Shown here: piece by piece, positions 38,001 through 50,400 of the stretch
Numbering within the stretch: position 1 is the stretch's first letter
Layout of the letters: each line of letters opens with the position of its first letter
Source: Lytechinus pictus
Taxonomy: Eukaryota > Echinodermata > Echinoidea > Temnopleuroida > Toxopneustidae
Direction of reading: 5' to 3'
DNA length: 64,000 nucleotides
Assembly: GCF_037042905.1 (NCBI RefSeq)
Contig: NC_087252.1
Span: forward strand, 31,883,994 to 31,947,993
Translations under genes and position numbers: made by a program
The notes under the pieces: generated by a model
Database searches by the model: none
Told to the model about the DNA's origin: nothing
The model's input: only the letters and a program-made list of their open reading frames with translations

Positions 38001-39803
38001 CTTCTTTCCGACATTACTTCGTAGAAAAACTCTCAAAGGGGATTCTAACCTTGGTCACAAAATGTGTTTGAAAAGAGGAAAAATAAGATAAACAGAATGG
38101 AGAAAGTTTGAAAGAAATCGGACAAGCAATACGAGAGTTATGGCTGCTTTAAAATTGAGATCCCTAAGACTATGTAAATTTCAAATTGGCAACTGGGTAA
38201 GTAAAGTATGACAAGGGGCAAGGACAACTATCCCATAGGCCATGTACTTAATTATTAGGATTTTGTGGTTTTCTTACCTAATCCCTTGGGGTATTGATAA
38301 GAATGTATCCCAGGTAGCATATTGATTTATGTCCTTATGAGAGAAAAATGTAATTTGAAGTGAAACTGTGAAAAAATGACATTTTAGCTATTTTATACAT
38401 TGCAGTAAGTCAGGTCGAGTAGTCCTTGCCTTACATCACTATGAAATCACTATGACATCACTAATGCAGCAAATTTGAAGTCTCCATGAGTATAGTGATG
38501 ACCAATTTTTACAACTTTTATAAATTCATAACTTTCTTGTCTGTCCGATATTGTTCAAGCTTTCACTATCAATTTGTCTGATTCCCTTCTAACACTGCTC
38601 ACTGCTAGAGATACATGTTCAGCTGGTTGACCATCGCAGGGCATAAATTAATCTGGCACACACAACATTATGATGAAATTTTCTTAAAAATCATAATCAC
38701 ATTGATATGAACTTTCCAAACTGTATAATCTACGATCACCACCTTAATCCTGAAATTGTCTTGAAAAATACAACCTTTTTGTTTTTGTAATATTTGATTT
38801 TTAAAATGTTAATGCAAAATAGCCCCAAATTTCAACCAGAGAGCATCTAGCAATCTAGAGCTGTGCCAAGCTGCAATACATAGGTATTAGATATTCCATT
38901 CATAGGCAGTCAATAGTAAATGAATCCAGTCAATATTATTTGCCATTTCCCACAATGCCTTGCAGATCACAGAGTAAGGCCCTTGAGTAGCTGGGGATAT
39001 CATGTCTGGAGCTATACCAAGCTGCAGTCCAAAGAGATAAGATATTATATACTATCATCTATATAGAGTGTTATAGCGATACATTAAAAATGCGTATTTT
39101 GGTCTGCATCAATTGCCCGTGCAGTATCAGAGCGTATCCCTAAAAAGGACCGAAATCCGATGAATATCCCATAGGCTCCTGTACAAAATTTGCTATTGAA
39201 TATGAGAGCTTTTTCAACAGTTTAGGGCGCGTGCCCGAATGCGTAAAATATATACAACGCGTACAACAATGAAAGCAATGCGATGCGCATCATAGAGCAC
39301 AACTACATCTGTATGCTCCATGATGTCATAATGAACTCCATACAAGTCGCATGTCAATGACCAAAAATGATCCTATGAAGTGACAATGGCATAAAGTGAT
39401 AAGTGATGTGACGTGATAAATCAAATTTCTCCCTCTTTTTTTTGGGGGGGGGGGTGGGGTGGGATAGATGACATCTGCGATTTGTGGAATATTTTCCCGA
39501 ACTCTTGGAGTATTTCTGGTATTCCATTCAGAGCCATCCTATATACTGTAATATAACTATTCTATATCATATGATTTGATATGCATATTATTCACTCTTT
39601 CCCTCCCAATCTGCAGATCACAGACTAAGGCCCTAGAGGAGCTGAGGTTAGAGTCTGAAGAGCTGTACCAAGCTGCAATCCAAAGAGATCCAAACCTGTT
39701 CCCTGTACTCATCACTGGTCCAACTTACACACCACCAATCAATGACTACTCAGCGGTCAGTCCTGACGGAGATTATATCGATGTCACAAAGCAATATAAA
39801 TGA
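34984..39803 (+). CDS. MRPL40: Mitochondrial large-subunit ribosomal protein mL40 (MRPL40), four coding exons
   Basis: Component of the mitochondrial 39S ribosomal subunit, encoded in the nucleus and imported. Joined CDS: 34984-35069, 36521-36685, 37870-37995, 39617-39803 (564 nt, 187 aa). All junctions split an AG|N arginine codon and all introns are GT-AG. The first ~29 residues (MASLQNLQLVRSFFTRAGG...) are basic and amphipathic, as expected of a mitochondrial targeting peptide. Conserved family blocks as I remember human MRPL40: EPPKKKKRADPK, the W-S-x-Y-K core (KEWSRYKFQQH), ALEELRLES, and RDPNLFPVLITGPTYTPPI with the end DGDYIDVTKQYK. The length is close to human (206 aa). The gene is surrounded by duplicated pieces of its own exons 2 and 4. 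Confidence 0.95.
35440..35840. repeat. Diverged dispersed repeat, family F, copy 2 (inverted)
   Basis: Reverse-complement relative of 24180-24560, in MRPL40 intron 1. See the entry for copy 1. Confidence 0.6.
36521..36685 (+). CDS. MRPL40: MRPL40 exon 2
   Basis: Encodes about residues 29-83: EPPKKKKRADPK..., the basic helix and IVDFNVDRKLMEDER. Acceptor TTTTGTTTCAG, donor GAGAG|GTGAGT. 48 bp of this exon are copied just downstream at 36699-36746. Confidence 0.95.
36699..36765 (+). repeat. Tandem copy of 48 bp of MRPL40 exon 2 plus its donor
   Basis: 36699-36746 repeats exon 2 bases 36566-36613 with one change. It is followed by a second copy of the intron start GTGAGTTTTAGGTGCAGAT (first copy 36686-36704). 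The intron therefore opens with a duplicated exon fragment and a duplicated 5' splice site. Confidence 0.9.
36780..36946. repeat. Dispersed repeat, family M, copy 1
   Basis: GGGTTGCAATAGGGTTTAATGT...AATTGTCGCTAGAG...GGAACC matches 49743-49889 at high identity. The small ORF here is repeat-derived. Confidence 0.7.
37635..37835. repeat. (ATT)n/(ATC)n-rich microsatellite before MRPL40 exon 3
   Basis: Degenerate ATT/TTA/ATC repeats ending about 35 nt before the exon 3 acceptor, possibly the tail of a decayed retroposon. Confidence 0.75.
37870..37995 (+). CDS. MRPL40: MRPL40 exon 3
   Basis: Encodes about residues 84-125: KREELEIDHETSEER..., KEWSRYKFQQH, NILKEAIR. Acceptor GTGCCTTACAG, donor ATCAG|GTAAGC. 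A (TTA)n-rich tract precedes it. Confidence 0.95.
38033..38595. mobile_element. Palindromic MITE, family B, copy 2 (decayed)
   Basis: CAAAGGGGATTCTAACC ... GATTCCCTTCTAA with imperfect arms that match 2697-3299 (AATTGGCAACTGGGTAAG, CATGAGTATAGTGATG). The TTAA flanks have mutated. Confidence 0.75.
38955..39046 (+). pseudogene. Decayed duplicate of the start of MRPL40 exon 4
   Basis: CCTTGCAG-ATCACAGAGTAAGGCCC and GCTATACCAAGCTGCAGTCC match the acceptor and first ~75 bp of exon 4 (39607-39690), but with an in-frame TAG and indels. A shorter fragment (GAGCTGTGCCAAGCTGCAATACA) lies near 38860. It cannot be coding. Confidence 0.75.
39617..39803 (+). CDS. MRPL40: MRPL40 exon 4 (terminal)
   Basis: Encodes about residues 126-187: ALEELRLESEELY, RDPNLFPVLITGPTYTPPI, DVTKQYK, TGA stop. 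Acceptor CCCAATCTGCAG. A tandem copy of its last ~18 codons and 3' UTR follows at 39952. Confidence 0.95.
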
Positions 39804-39951
39804 GTGAATGAATTTATTATAGGAACTGAGGACTTTGCAACCGATGGAATTTGTCACATCATTTGATTAGGTCAATGCCTTTGGACATTTGGAGATATTT
39901 AAAGTGTTTATTAGATAGTTGCAAGATGAAATTGAATGACTGATGGATGAC

Positions 39952-40152
39952 AACTCAGCTGTCAGTCCTGATGGAGACTATATAGATGTCACAAAGCGAT
40001 AAAAATGAGTGAATGAATTTATAGGAACTGTTACTGAGGACTTTCCAACTGATGAAATTCTTCACATCATCTGATTGGTCTAGTGCCTTTGGGTATAAAA
40101 ACATTTGGAGATATTAAATGTGTACATATATAGTTGCAAGATGAAACTGAAT
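39952..40152 (+). pseudogene. Tandem duplicate of the MRPL40 exon 4 tail and 3' UTR
   Basis: About 200 bp repeating 39750-39946: CTGTCAGTCCTGATGGAGA...GATGTCACAAAGC, the stop region ATGAGTGAATGAATTTAT and 3' UTR. One lysine codon region has changed so that the copy ends in TAA. It lies beyond the real stop, inside or just past the 3' UTR. Confidence 0.85.
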
Positions 40153-40267
40153 TACCTCTTGACAATGTCATCTAATTTTGCCGATAAATGTTATATGATA
40201 CATCTCTAATCACCGCCAGCCTTGGCACTTCATTCAAACTGCAGGTAAATGTTTTTTTATTATCATA

Positions 40268-40408
40268 GATATGGGGCCCATAACACAAAGCTAAGCAATG
40301 ATCGTAGAACATTTTTCTACAACTGATTCCATTGACTACAATGTACAATCAATTGTAAAAATCAAGCGTACGATTAATCGCTAACCTTTGTGTTACGGGA
40401 CCCCAGTC
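40268..40408. mobile_element. Palindromic MITE, family I, copy 2
   Basis: GGGGCCCATAACACAAAGC ... CTTTGTGTTACGGGACCCC with a core shared with 4690-4816. Confidence 0.65.
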
Positions 40409-40461
40409 CATCTTACATGTACACACCTCCAATAGACATACCTATTGAGCAGTTCATAACA

Positions 40462-40790
40462 ATATAATAATATTCTGCTTTTATAAAGCGCTTTACATCG
40501 GAACGATGTCTCTAAGCTCCTTACGGTACTACATCGGTCATTGGATACTGGCATGCCCGCACACAATGTATGCACTTTCTCCACTCCCTGGGGAGCATTA
40601 CAGAACAAGAGTTCCAAGACTCAACTGCCAGGCATACTACATAGGCTTTCGCATCCTACTGGGTACCCATTTAACACCTGGGTGGAGAGTGGATTGACAC
40701 CTTGACAAAGGCCGCCAGGCCGCAGTGGGATTCAAACACAACCCTTTGTTTATGAGTCGAGAATCAGAACCGCCACACCACAGCACTTCC
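40462..40790 (-). mobile_element. tRNA-derived SINE, type 2 (minus orientation)
   Basis: Minus strand: GTGGTGTGGCGG... head and GTGTTTGAATCCC B box, then the body (CCACCCAGGTGTTAAATGGG, CTCCCCAGGGAGTGGAG) and the GCGCTTTATAAA end. Confidence 0.75.
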
Positions 40791-40799
40791 ACATCTAGA

Positions 40800-43700
40800 T
40801 GCATAATTTAGCTGTCTTTTCCTCAAAATGACTTCTCCTTGGAGAATGAAAATTTGTATTCAACCATTAATATACTGTATTGCTTACAATGATTTTTTGT
40901 TGTTGACAACTTTTATGATCTATATCATCTCCATCTAGATGTGGACACTCATTATGTAGCAGGAGTATTTTGGTTAACACACATTCATCATATTGTTGAA
41001 ATACAATGTTTGTAAAAATACAAATTTTAGATGTAGTTAAAGTGATTGGTTAACAATGGTTTGACTTTTAAAAAATCTGAGCTAGAAGGTCACACTTGTC
41101 ACTTGTGTCTTTGATATGTTACAAAAATGAAGCCCAGAAAAAAATGCGTTCGAAAATAATTATTTAGTGCTTCAAAAATTGAAATATAAAGTGACCGGAA
41201 ACACCATCTTAATTTCATCCCATACACTTATGTGTACTATTTAGGCGTCTATAAGACGCCTATTTACAAAATCGGGGTTTGCCTTGTAGTTTTAGCTTTT
41301 CATCCTCAATAATGGTTGTTTTCAGGGTTTATTAGTTCTAATACATGCACTTGTACACATGTTTCATCTTGGTTTGAGAATTTTTTAAATCGGCAGCTCA
41401 CAAAGTTAAACAATCCTTTAAGTGTTTGGCTGACATTTGTGATGCTATATGCTCCACAAGGATGACAATTCTTCACAATGGCTTTATTGATTGATGTAAG
41501 TGATCACAGTAGGGCATGTAGCATCATGACAATTTCAATAAGATTAGAGCCAAGACATGTTCCGTTGCATGAAAACACTGGTCTCACAGATTTCATGCAT
41601 TATCATAATATACATGTAGCCCTTCTATTCACCTTGCACTAAATTCTTGCGGTTTGCCGAGGTTACTTCATAAATGAACCAACTTTTTATGTAAAGTCAA
41701 CATAAAAACAGTGGGCTCGCTCATTAGATCCTTACTATCAATGGTATAATGAGAAAAAATTTTGAGGGGGCAGCCATGGCATGTTGGGCAAAATTTGTAA
41801 ACAGTTGCTAGCAAGCAAACAGAGCAACTCGGTGGCAAGCTCCAACTGGTGTTTCAATGGAGTACCGAAGTGTGAAGTCAGTTGCCAAGGTGTCATGGCG
41901 GGTTGGTTCTAAACAGAGTCGCAGCTGACGGTCGTCTGCACACATTTGTATTTGCAAATGACTTTGGTTTGTCTGAAAAAATAGGTTGCATGCGATCAAA
42001 TTCCGAAAGCAGCCATTTTCTCCTTTGAGAAACACACGCTTTCATTCGGCGGGTTCATTTGCCACCATTACACCATTGCAACAACGTCATCGCTTCGGTA
42101 CTCTATAAAATATATCAGCTGCAAATTTCACAAGTGATAGATCAGTTTTAATGAAAGCGAATCAATTTATTTTTGTAGATTCAAGAAGAAGACTAGTAAA
42201 TCGATTGCAAATCTGCAATTATTCAAAAAGATATGATTGATTTTAAGACCCAAAATTGACTTGCAATCAATTGCTAGTTTTGTGCAACACCCCATAAGAA
42301 GTAAAGTTTTCACACTTTTTCATATAAAATTGACTTTTCAATATGAATGAAGTAGAACTTGATGCCTATGGAAGAACTTGATGCCTATGTAATGTGTAGA
42401 ATACCTTTTATACAATTAGTATTAAATCACCCTCCACAAACACATAAAAGGAAAACAATAAGAAAAATGTGTTGAATATGGTTTAGAAGTTTATTATAAA
42501 TAAAGTGAATTGTATTCAAACATTTTTAGACTAATGTCTTTAACAAATCTCCCAGCCGTTATAACAGAAATGGGATGTGATTAGAGTTACTGAATTCAGA
42601 GGCGGAGGAACATCAGGCATGGACAAAGAAAGTGGAGGGGTACCTTTTGTCTGCCGAACAATAGATGCCCCTCCACTTTCATTGTATGAGCCTGACGTTC
42701 CGCCGCCTCTGACTGAATTCCTGCATGAGTTACAGTATTAGACTGGTACAACACCTACATGATGTCCCTGGGCTCTTGAAATCTTGTGTCTCAAAATTAA
42801 AAAATTTTGCAGACAGCTCGGAAAAAGCTCAATTTTAGCGATATGGATTTATAATATACATAGAAACTTTCTTTTGCTTTAATAAAACGAGTTCTTTCCA
42901 GGTGTTATGAGAGTGTTTCCGATAATATGAGGTTGCATCAATCAGCATATAAAAGCTTTTTTAAGGAGCTGCCTTCAAATTTTTAAAATTTTGAGATGCA
43001 AGTTTTCAAAACCCCAGTGACGATGTTGTATTTACGTTATCAGTGCTGCAAAATATTTAATTGGTAAACCAATAAGTTATTTATTTTGATTTTTTTTCTT
43101 CTTTGTTCACTGGGAAAGGGAAGGGTGTTTCTTTAAAGTTCAATTTGATGTTGTAAATGAAATTCTTTGCCACTGGGATCTATGACTATGTTGCTGGTCA
43201 GATATGTCATCACAGGTTCTCATAACTACCACAAAATCCAGGCATGTATTAATGAGTTTAAAAGACACCATAAACTTTGTTCTAAAGGGAGTCTGAGTGA
43301 GGGTGTGTTCTCTTATTTTTATTTTTTTGTCAAAATCCTGCTATCTGGTGAATGCTTATTTGCGATTTTCGCATTTATACTTGGTGAAATTCAAGACAAC
43401 TATAAAGTACATGTTATGTATTACACACCTGAATACAAATAAAGACTGATGTGGGTTGAAGATTACCAATGTTTTATTGCAATTTCTATTGTAGTAGGGC
43501 TCAAAATACTGATTTATTTTTTCTTTTTTTTAAATCAGAAAAGGTTCTACCATTCTCTGTTCTGTATATTCTTTATAGAAAATTACTCCGAAGTCAAGAG
43601 AAAAATGGTGGAATCCATGGAAACGTACCATTTTCTTAAAATCACAGAAACTTAGTCTTAGTATCTTGATTGGTCAAATATATTTGTAAATTTACCCTTC

Positions 43701-44337
43701 CATTCCAAGTTATACAATCCCTGTGAAACATAGCTGTAATCAAAGTCTTTCTTGTGGTTGTATCCACTTAGGGTATTTTCACACAAGAATCTTGAATCAT
43801 CATTGTGATGATTGCATTTCGTCTTTAGAATCGTACCATTCACACGTTCACTCAAAAACTGTGATTTGATTTAGAATTCCTGAGTGAAGGCGGTATTGTG
43901 TTCTTGGTGACTTGTCAATCAAAGCACTGCATCGCAAAACGAAACTACGATGAGTGCATGACAATTGTATTATCTACGGAAGTGCTTGAAAGGTCACGTA
44001 AGCTTCGCCCCTCGAAAGATGTCTTGGAGGTCAACCCTTTCAGACGTAAAATTTGTACCGTAATTTTGAGTGAAACTTAAACTGGAATTCACCTCCGGAG
44101 TAGAATTTGAATTCGTGATTTTGATTAGCGTTAATTCTAGTTTGGTTTCATATGTGCAAACAAATTGTCAGAATTATTTTTCAATGGAATCATTCAAATT
44201 ACGATTTTGGTACTGTGTGAAAAGGCACTTAGTTTACTTTCAGATGGTTTAGATGATATCAATAATTACATTCATGACCTTTCAATGCATTGTGTGGGAC
44301 AGTGCTATATAACTTGCTTCGCATTAACAGTTATTAA
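40800..44337. other. Intergenic DNA between convergent MRPL40 and HSF2BP
   Basis: AT-rich, no convincing coding region. It holds a 115-bp hAT-like MITE (42597-42711), a segment near 41760 similar to 20230 (GAGGGG-CAAGCATGGCA-type repeat), and a small hairpin GGCGTC-tata-GACGCC near 41245. Open frames at 43167-43655 show no splice support. Confidence 0.5.
42597..42711. mobile_element. 115-bp hAT-like MITE with 8-bp duplication ACTGAATT
   Basis: Ends CAGAGGCGGAGGAACATCAGGC and its near-inverse. ACTGAATT lies directly outside both ends (42589-42596 and 42712-42719). Paired AGTGGAGGGG motifs sit inside. Too small to code. Confidence 0.85.
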
Positions 44338-44448
44338 TCAGGGTTCATGTTTATCAAATGACTTCATGATCTGGATGATGTCAGCGATGACCTCTGTGAC
44401 CTCTCCTGATGCATCATGGGATAGCTGCTGGAGGAGATCCATTGATAG
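44338..44448 (-). CDS. HSF2BP: HSF2BP exon 10 (terminal)
   Basis: Residues 327-362: LSMDLLQQLSHDASGEVTEV..., MKSFDKHEP, stop TGA at 44340-44338. Matches the helical C-terminus of the human protein in position and pattern rather than in exact residues. Acceptor TTAACACAG. Confidence 0.85.
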   Translation of the reverse strand, partial: LSMDLLQQLSHDASGEVTEVIADIIQIMKSFDKHEP

Positions 44449-47400
44449 CTGTGTTAATGAGAGAGAATGAAATTAGTTTTAAATGCTCGTCTATTCACAC
44501 AGAAAGAAAATTAATTGTTAAGAAAAAAATTAAAGGTGGAAACAACAATAATAGGCACTTGTAGAGCCATAGCTGTGCTCGGTGCATTCCTGGGGGCAGT
44601 TTCATAAAGCTGTTCGTAAATTAAGAGCGACTTTAAGAACGATTGGTGAACATTTCTTACGCGCTAAACTATCACCAATGAATATACCGTTTACCACAAG
44701 GATCACCAGTCGTTCTTAAAGTCACTCTTATCTTACAAACAGCTTTATGAAACACCCACCAGGACCACGTCTTACAAAGAGATGTGATTGATCCGATCAT
44801 TCACAACTATGGACGGCCAGCAACGTCAACATCTACTATTCATGTTTGTTCAAAATATTGTCAAACTATGATGTATATTCATGCATTCATTGTTTTCTTG
44901 AAAATTCACTGTGCTTCTCTTTGTTTACAAAGGACACTGCAAATTTCCTGTAGAAAAATTATGACACTGATGGATTTCCATATAGCTATGATTTATGATT
45001 GATTAGATCAATCGTAACTCTTTGTTAATCCTGTACACATTCATCTCACCTGGGTCGAGTGCAGCACAGTGTTGGTAAATTTCTTGCTATAGGTCACACG
45101 CCATGGATGGCATTCAAAGCCACGACCCTTTCAATTGAAAGACAAGAGTCTAAACCACTAGACCACGACACCCCCACAATAAAAATACATTCATAAGTAA
45201 CAATGTTCTTGTATTTCTTCTTTTACCTTACATAAAGCAGCAAGACAGTAGTTCATTTGCATAATGAAAAAAATAACAGCTAGAGAAGGAAAAAAGAAAC
45301 AAACAGCAAGTAACAACATGATAATATAGTTCTTCCTTTACTGTATATAACACAGCAAGAAATTAGTTGCATTTTGCATAAAGAAGAAGGATAATAACAG
45401 CTAGAGAATATGACTTGGAGGCAAGGAAACAAGGCGAACACAGGGTTCAGAAACTCACCTTTTGTTTGACATCAATGAGTATGGATCGTTGCGTGTTTTC
45501 CATGATAAGAGATTGAATTAGTAGCAACGTGTGAAGTCTAAGATCAGCTTGCTTTTCTCCTAATAATATAAATTGAAAACGTGTAAACACATAGTAATGT
45601 CTTTTCTGTAAGGTTGGTTAATGGTTCATTGCATACTGATTTAGTTTGGCTGATCAATCATATCATGGCCTCTCACCATCTAGGGTTACAGAATAATCAG
45701 TATTTAATACATGTAGTGATTGTTGACACTGTTACAATGAAGTCATTGTCCTCTTGAAGAGATGAATATGTTTTGCACTCAAATGCAGATAAACAACAAA
45801 ATGTGTTGCTCTTGAATAGCTTTTGATCAGTAAAAAGTTTCATGGTAAACATTGTGAAATGGTAAACGTAAAATTGCTAACCTTGTAAGATGGAAACAAG
45901 TAAAGAGATGATATCCTTGGTGTCACTGAGAGCTTGAAGACCTTTATGGTTGATGCTCAGATTATACAATGACATCAGAAGCAAACTGGTTTTTATATAG
46001 AAAGATATACAGTGACATCAGAAGCAAACTGGTAAATATAGAAAGATATACAATGACATCAGAAATAAACTGGTAAATATAGAAAGATATACAATGACAT
46101 CAGAAGTAAACTGGTAAATATAGAAAGATATACAATGACATCAGAAGCAAACTGGTAAATATAGAAAGATATACAATGACATCAGAAGTAAACTGGTAAA
46201 TATAGAAAGATATACAATGACATCAGAAGCAAACTGGTAAATATAGAAAGATATACAATGACATCAGAAATAAACTGGTAAATATAGAAAGATACATGTA
46301 TACAATGACATAAGAAGCAAACTGGTGAATATAGAAAGATATACAATATGGGATCCAAAAGAAACTGATTAGTCATATTTACTTTTTGAGTTTGTTGAGT
46401 TTTTCAGATGATGGTGTGGCAAGCAGTGCAGTGAATGTGCAGATCAGCTGAGCACAGTTAGGGTTGGTCGACAAGTACTCTCTCCCTTCGCTTGATGCAG
46501 CAATGTCTATTATAAAAATAGAAAAGCATGATTTTATCAGTTTCATTCATAAATACCATTTATTATCATCAAATGAACTATTCTAATTCAAATTGATGAA
46601 CAACACTTGTAAACTTTATTTCCTCTTATTAATGGATCATAATTTACATGTATTATTGAATCACTAAACGTATCTCCAGATCTTTATTCATTTTTCATAA
46701 TTTAGTGTTATTTTACATTAATCTTGCCGATATTTAACTGATTATTCATGTGGTCTCACATATAAACTTCAATTATTTTGAAACATTCTTATTTGTTATG
46801 CACCAGGGAAGGCCCAATATTTCTCATACAGAGATGATATAGTTTTCAATTCAATTCATAAGAAGATACATGACCAATGTGTGGTTTTTGCTCCCATCTT
46901 TCAGCAATTAAGGTGCATGCACTCCTTTGACTACTTCCTACTCACTAGTCACTGTTCCGCATAGAGCCATTACAAACTGAAGTTCTTCACTCTGCTCTGA
47001 AGGCAAATCCTCAGATTGATATGTAGCCATGAAGCTTTCTAGAGTATGACACACCACTGACATGAAATTCTCCATCTGGGACTGAAAAGAATTATTCAAA
47101 AAATTAGCAAACAGCAGTGACCAAAATCCTCTCAAAACAATGAAAATTTGAGCTAAACATGGAATAAACATTCTTTATTGTTTCATATTTAATTAATGCT
47201 GTTAGGATAAAAAATCCAAAATACAGCATGATACAATCATATGTACATGGAATATATAGATCTAGAAACTGCAATTTTCTAAAGACAATTCTAAATATAA
47301 TTTTGGAACCCCGTTGCCGAGATATTTTTGTTAAAACACAACTCAGATCATCACACGTAAGTCCTGAATGCACCCGGCCTTTTGAACTTGATTTGTTGAA

Positions 47401-50400
47401 GCCCGATCATTCTATCTGATTTCCTATCTAGCTATCTTTTGCATTTAATACTTATGACAAATATGAACCAAATATACACAGCTTTCAACATCTGGTAGAA
47501 CTATGCTTCCATCAGGAAAATATTTGCATTCATGTCAATTTGGGAACCAGTTTCAGCCATCCATCTGGCAACCATATATATTGAATGTCCGGCCATGCCT
47601 CCGTTAAATTTGCCATGCTTCGGTAATTACTTATGCATGGTTGTAAAAAAATTGATTTTTTTAAATAAAAATGCCACCATTCTATAAAACAAATGATACA
47701 CAGGTTTGTTGGTGCATCAGTAGGACTAGTAAGCATGCGGTAACTATGGAATCAAGGCTTAACCCACAAGTTACGAGGTTACCCTATGCTCACAAAACCT
47801 ACTGATGCACTCACACACTGCATAAACTCTGGTGTTGATTTAACACCAGCCCGGAATCTATGTCCACACTAGAGAAATGTCAAACAACACCAGTTTCGTT
47901 TTGGTCTAACACCAGATAGGTGTTTATACAACACTAATTAGTATTAAAACAGCATCAGTTTGTTTCCAAACTGGTGTTGTTTTAATACTTCTCTGGTGTG
48001 GACATATATAGTTTCCGGGCTGGTGTTAAATCAACACCGTAGTTTTTGCAGTGCATGCATCATTTGTATACTAAGATAACTTACGCCGGTGAGTAAAGCT
48101 GGGATAGTTTGTTGATGTTGTGAAGCTCTCCAGAGAAGTGTACAGCAGATGGCTCCCATACCCGCACAATACTCAGACTGCATTGATACACGTTGATTCA
48201 TCTGAGATAGCTCACTCTTCAACAACAACTTCTCCTGAAAAACAAAAGTTTTAAATCTTTTCACAAATGGGAGAGCGTTAAAGACAACTGAAAATAGTTT
48301 AAAATACTATTGTGACGAGATATGGGTGATCAAGAGTCTTCACTCATCTAAAATTACCATTTAAAGACATCTCTTGAAAATTGATAGTCTAAAAGCAGTG
48401 ATTACTTATCTTACTTTTCAACGTACGGCTTCTTAGAATAAATAATTTCACATCATTCACCTTATTTTGGTCAGTTTCAAGAGTCCGGCTTGTCTTTAGA
48501 TAACCTATGCTTACACAACGTCTGAAAACGAATAGTCAGAAATCTATTAGATATGGGTGAAACCATCAAGACACTGAATGTGTGGGTATGATAGAGATAG
48601 TTCGGTGACAGATTTGCTCGTGCGACAATTCTCCAGGCTTTTTGTCTAAGACATAGGCCTGTATTCTGAAGTCAGGTTTAACTTAGACCATGGTCTAACT
48701 CTGTGCTAAAATTATGGGAAGCCAAAAGTGTCAACATTTTAAGTAAGTTGTATGTTTTTTATGTTTACTGTGCTCTTTCCTGATTCATCGATGATGACGA
48801 CAATCAACTTTTTTATACTTCCTAGACAATTATGAATGATTTGAGAGCCAAATGAGCTGAAATACGACATCTCTACTGTTAGTGATTTATGTAACAATTG
48901 GCTTACCATACTTAAACCACAACTTTAAACCTGAGTTTAACCCTAATTCTCCCGGGGGGGGGGGGGCCATAATGGCCCCCCCCCTCAACAATTTTCGTGA
49001 TATATTTGCTGCGCGAAATTTTTTGACCTCGTCGCTCACTGACTTTTTACTTTCAAGTCTCGCGCAAATTTTGAGACCAAATTTGTGATGCCCGGGTACG
49101 CGGTTACGACATTACGCAACATTATATAAGTGCGTGTCAGACCCAAAATTGCTCATAAACGTGATTTCATGTACAAATCCAATGCAAATTGTGTATTTAG
49201 CCAAAATTCATAAATGTATCATTATTTCTACTTTTACTGATTAAACTTAATTAATTTTGCCTTGTTTATGATCAGAATTAAGTCTGGAACGATTTCCATT
49301 GAAAAAACAATAAAAAACAAAAAGTAAAAAAACAAAGAAATACATAAGAAATTCATAAAACAATAAAATACATAAGAAATTTATTTCCAAACCGAAGTTT
49401 TTTTTAATTGCGATTGTTAAGAATGCTACAAAGAATATTTTTACCAAAAATTAGCATTCTAGGAGCTTTATTTAGTGAATTAGAGCAAAAAGTATGATTT
49501 ATGCATAAATTAGCATAATTAATTCATATTAAAAAAAATTTCATTATGTTGGAAAATTTTACCATACAGCCTTGTAGATTACATCGCACACTACCAGCAT
49601 GCAAATTTTTGCGTCGCTCGCGCGATCGGCGGCCGAGATCTTAAGGGGGGGCCATAATGGCCCCCCCCCCCCGGGAATGACAAGAATCAAAATACCCCGG
49701 GAGATTTAGGGTTAAGTTAAACCCGACTTCAGAATACGGGCCATAGTGTTTGGGTTGCAATAGGGTTTTATGTTAGGTTTAGCATAGGTTTCATAGTGTA
49801 CGTTAAACCCGGGGTTGAAGTTAGTCATTCGATTAATGCGTGGAATTTATAGCATAGCAATTGTCGCTGGAGATAATGTCATAGAACCAATATTTTACCT
49901 TTCTCTCTTGTTCGTAGAGTAATCTAGTAGAATCATGTCTAGCCTTCCAGTGGTCACATCTCTTCTGTGTTTCATCTGCTTGGCTGTGACTATATTCCAG
50001 AGCTGTGAAAGGTAATATGTTTGCTCACAGCTATTAGCCATGTAATAAACTGCATGATGATTACAATTAGTATTGATAACAGACATTTTTATTTCAAAGT
50101 GTATTTCTTGCCACAACTTAGCTTATAAGAAATATTTGCAATTTTTTCAAAGTAAAATAAGAATATCAATTTTGGGGACTTCATATTCCAATTGAATCCA
50201 AATTGTAAAGACATTCATAAAGTTTATTCCTAAATTTGTGAAAAAAATTATAGCCTGTATTATGAAGTCTATTGATTTTGAAATCCAAAGCTGTCAAAAG
50301 TTTGTTTACATTGTATTCTCATGTTGTTTACTGTGCTCTCTACTAATTATTTAATGGTGAAGAAGACTATCTTATTTATCCTCCTCATTTGGAGGTAGGA

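Noticed and set aside
45971-46352. CRISPR-like array
   Set aside because: Units are contiguous with no unique spacers and the DNA is animal nuclear; it is a minisatellite.
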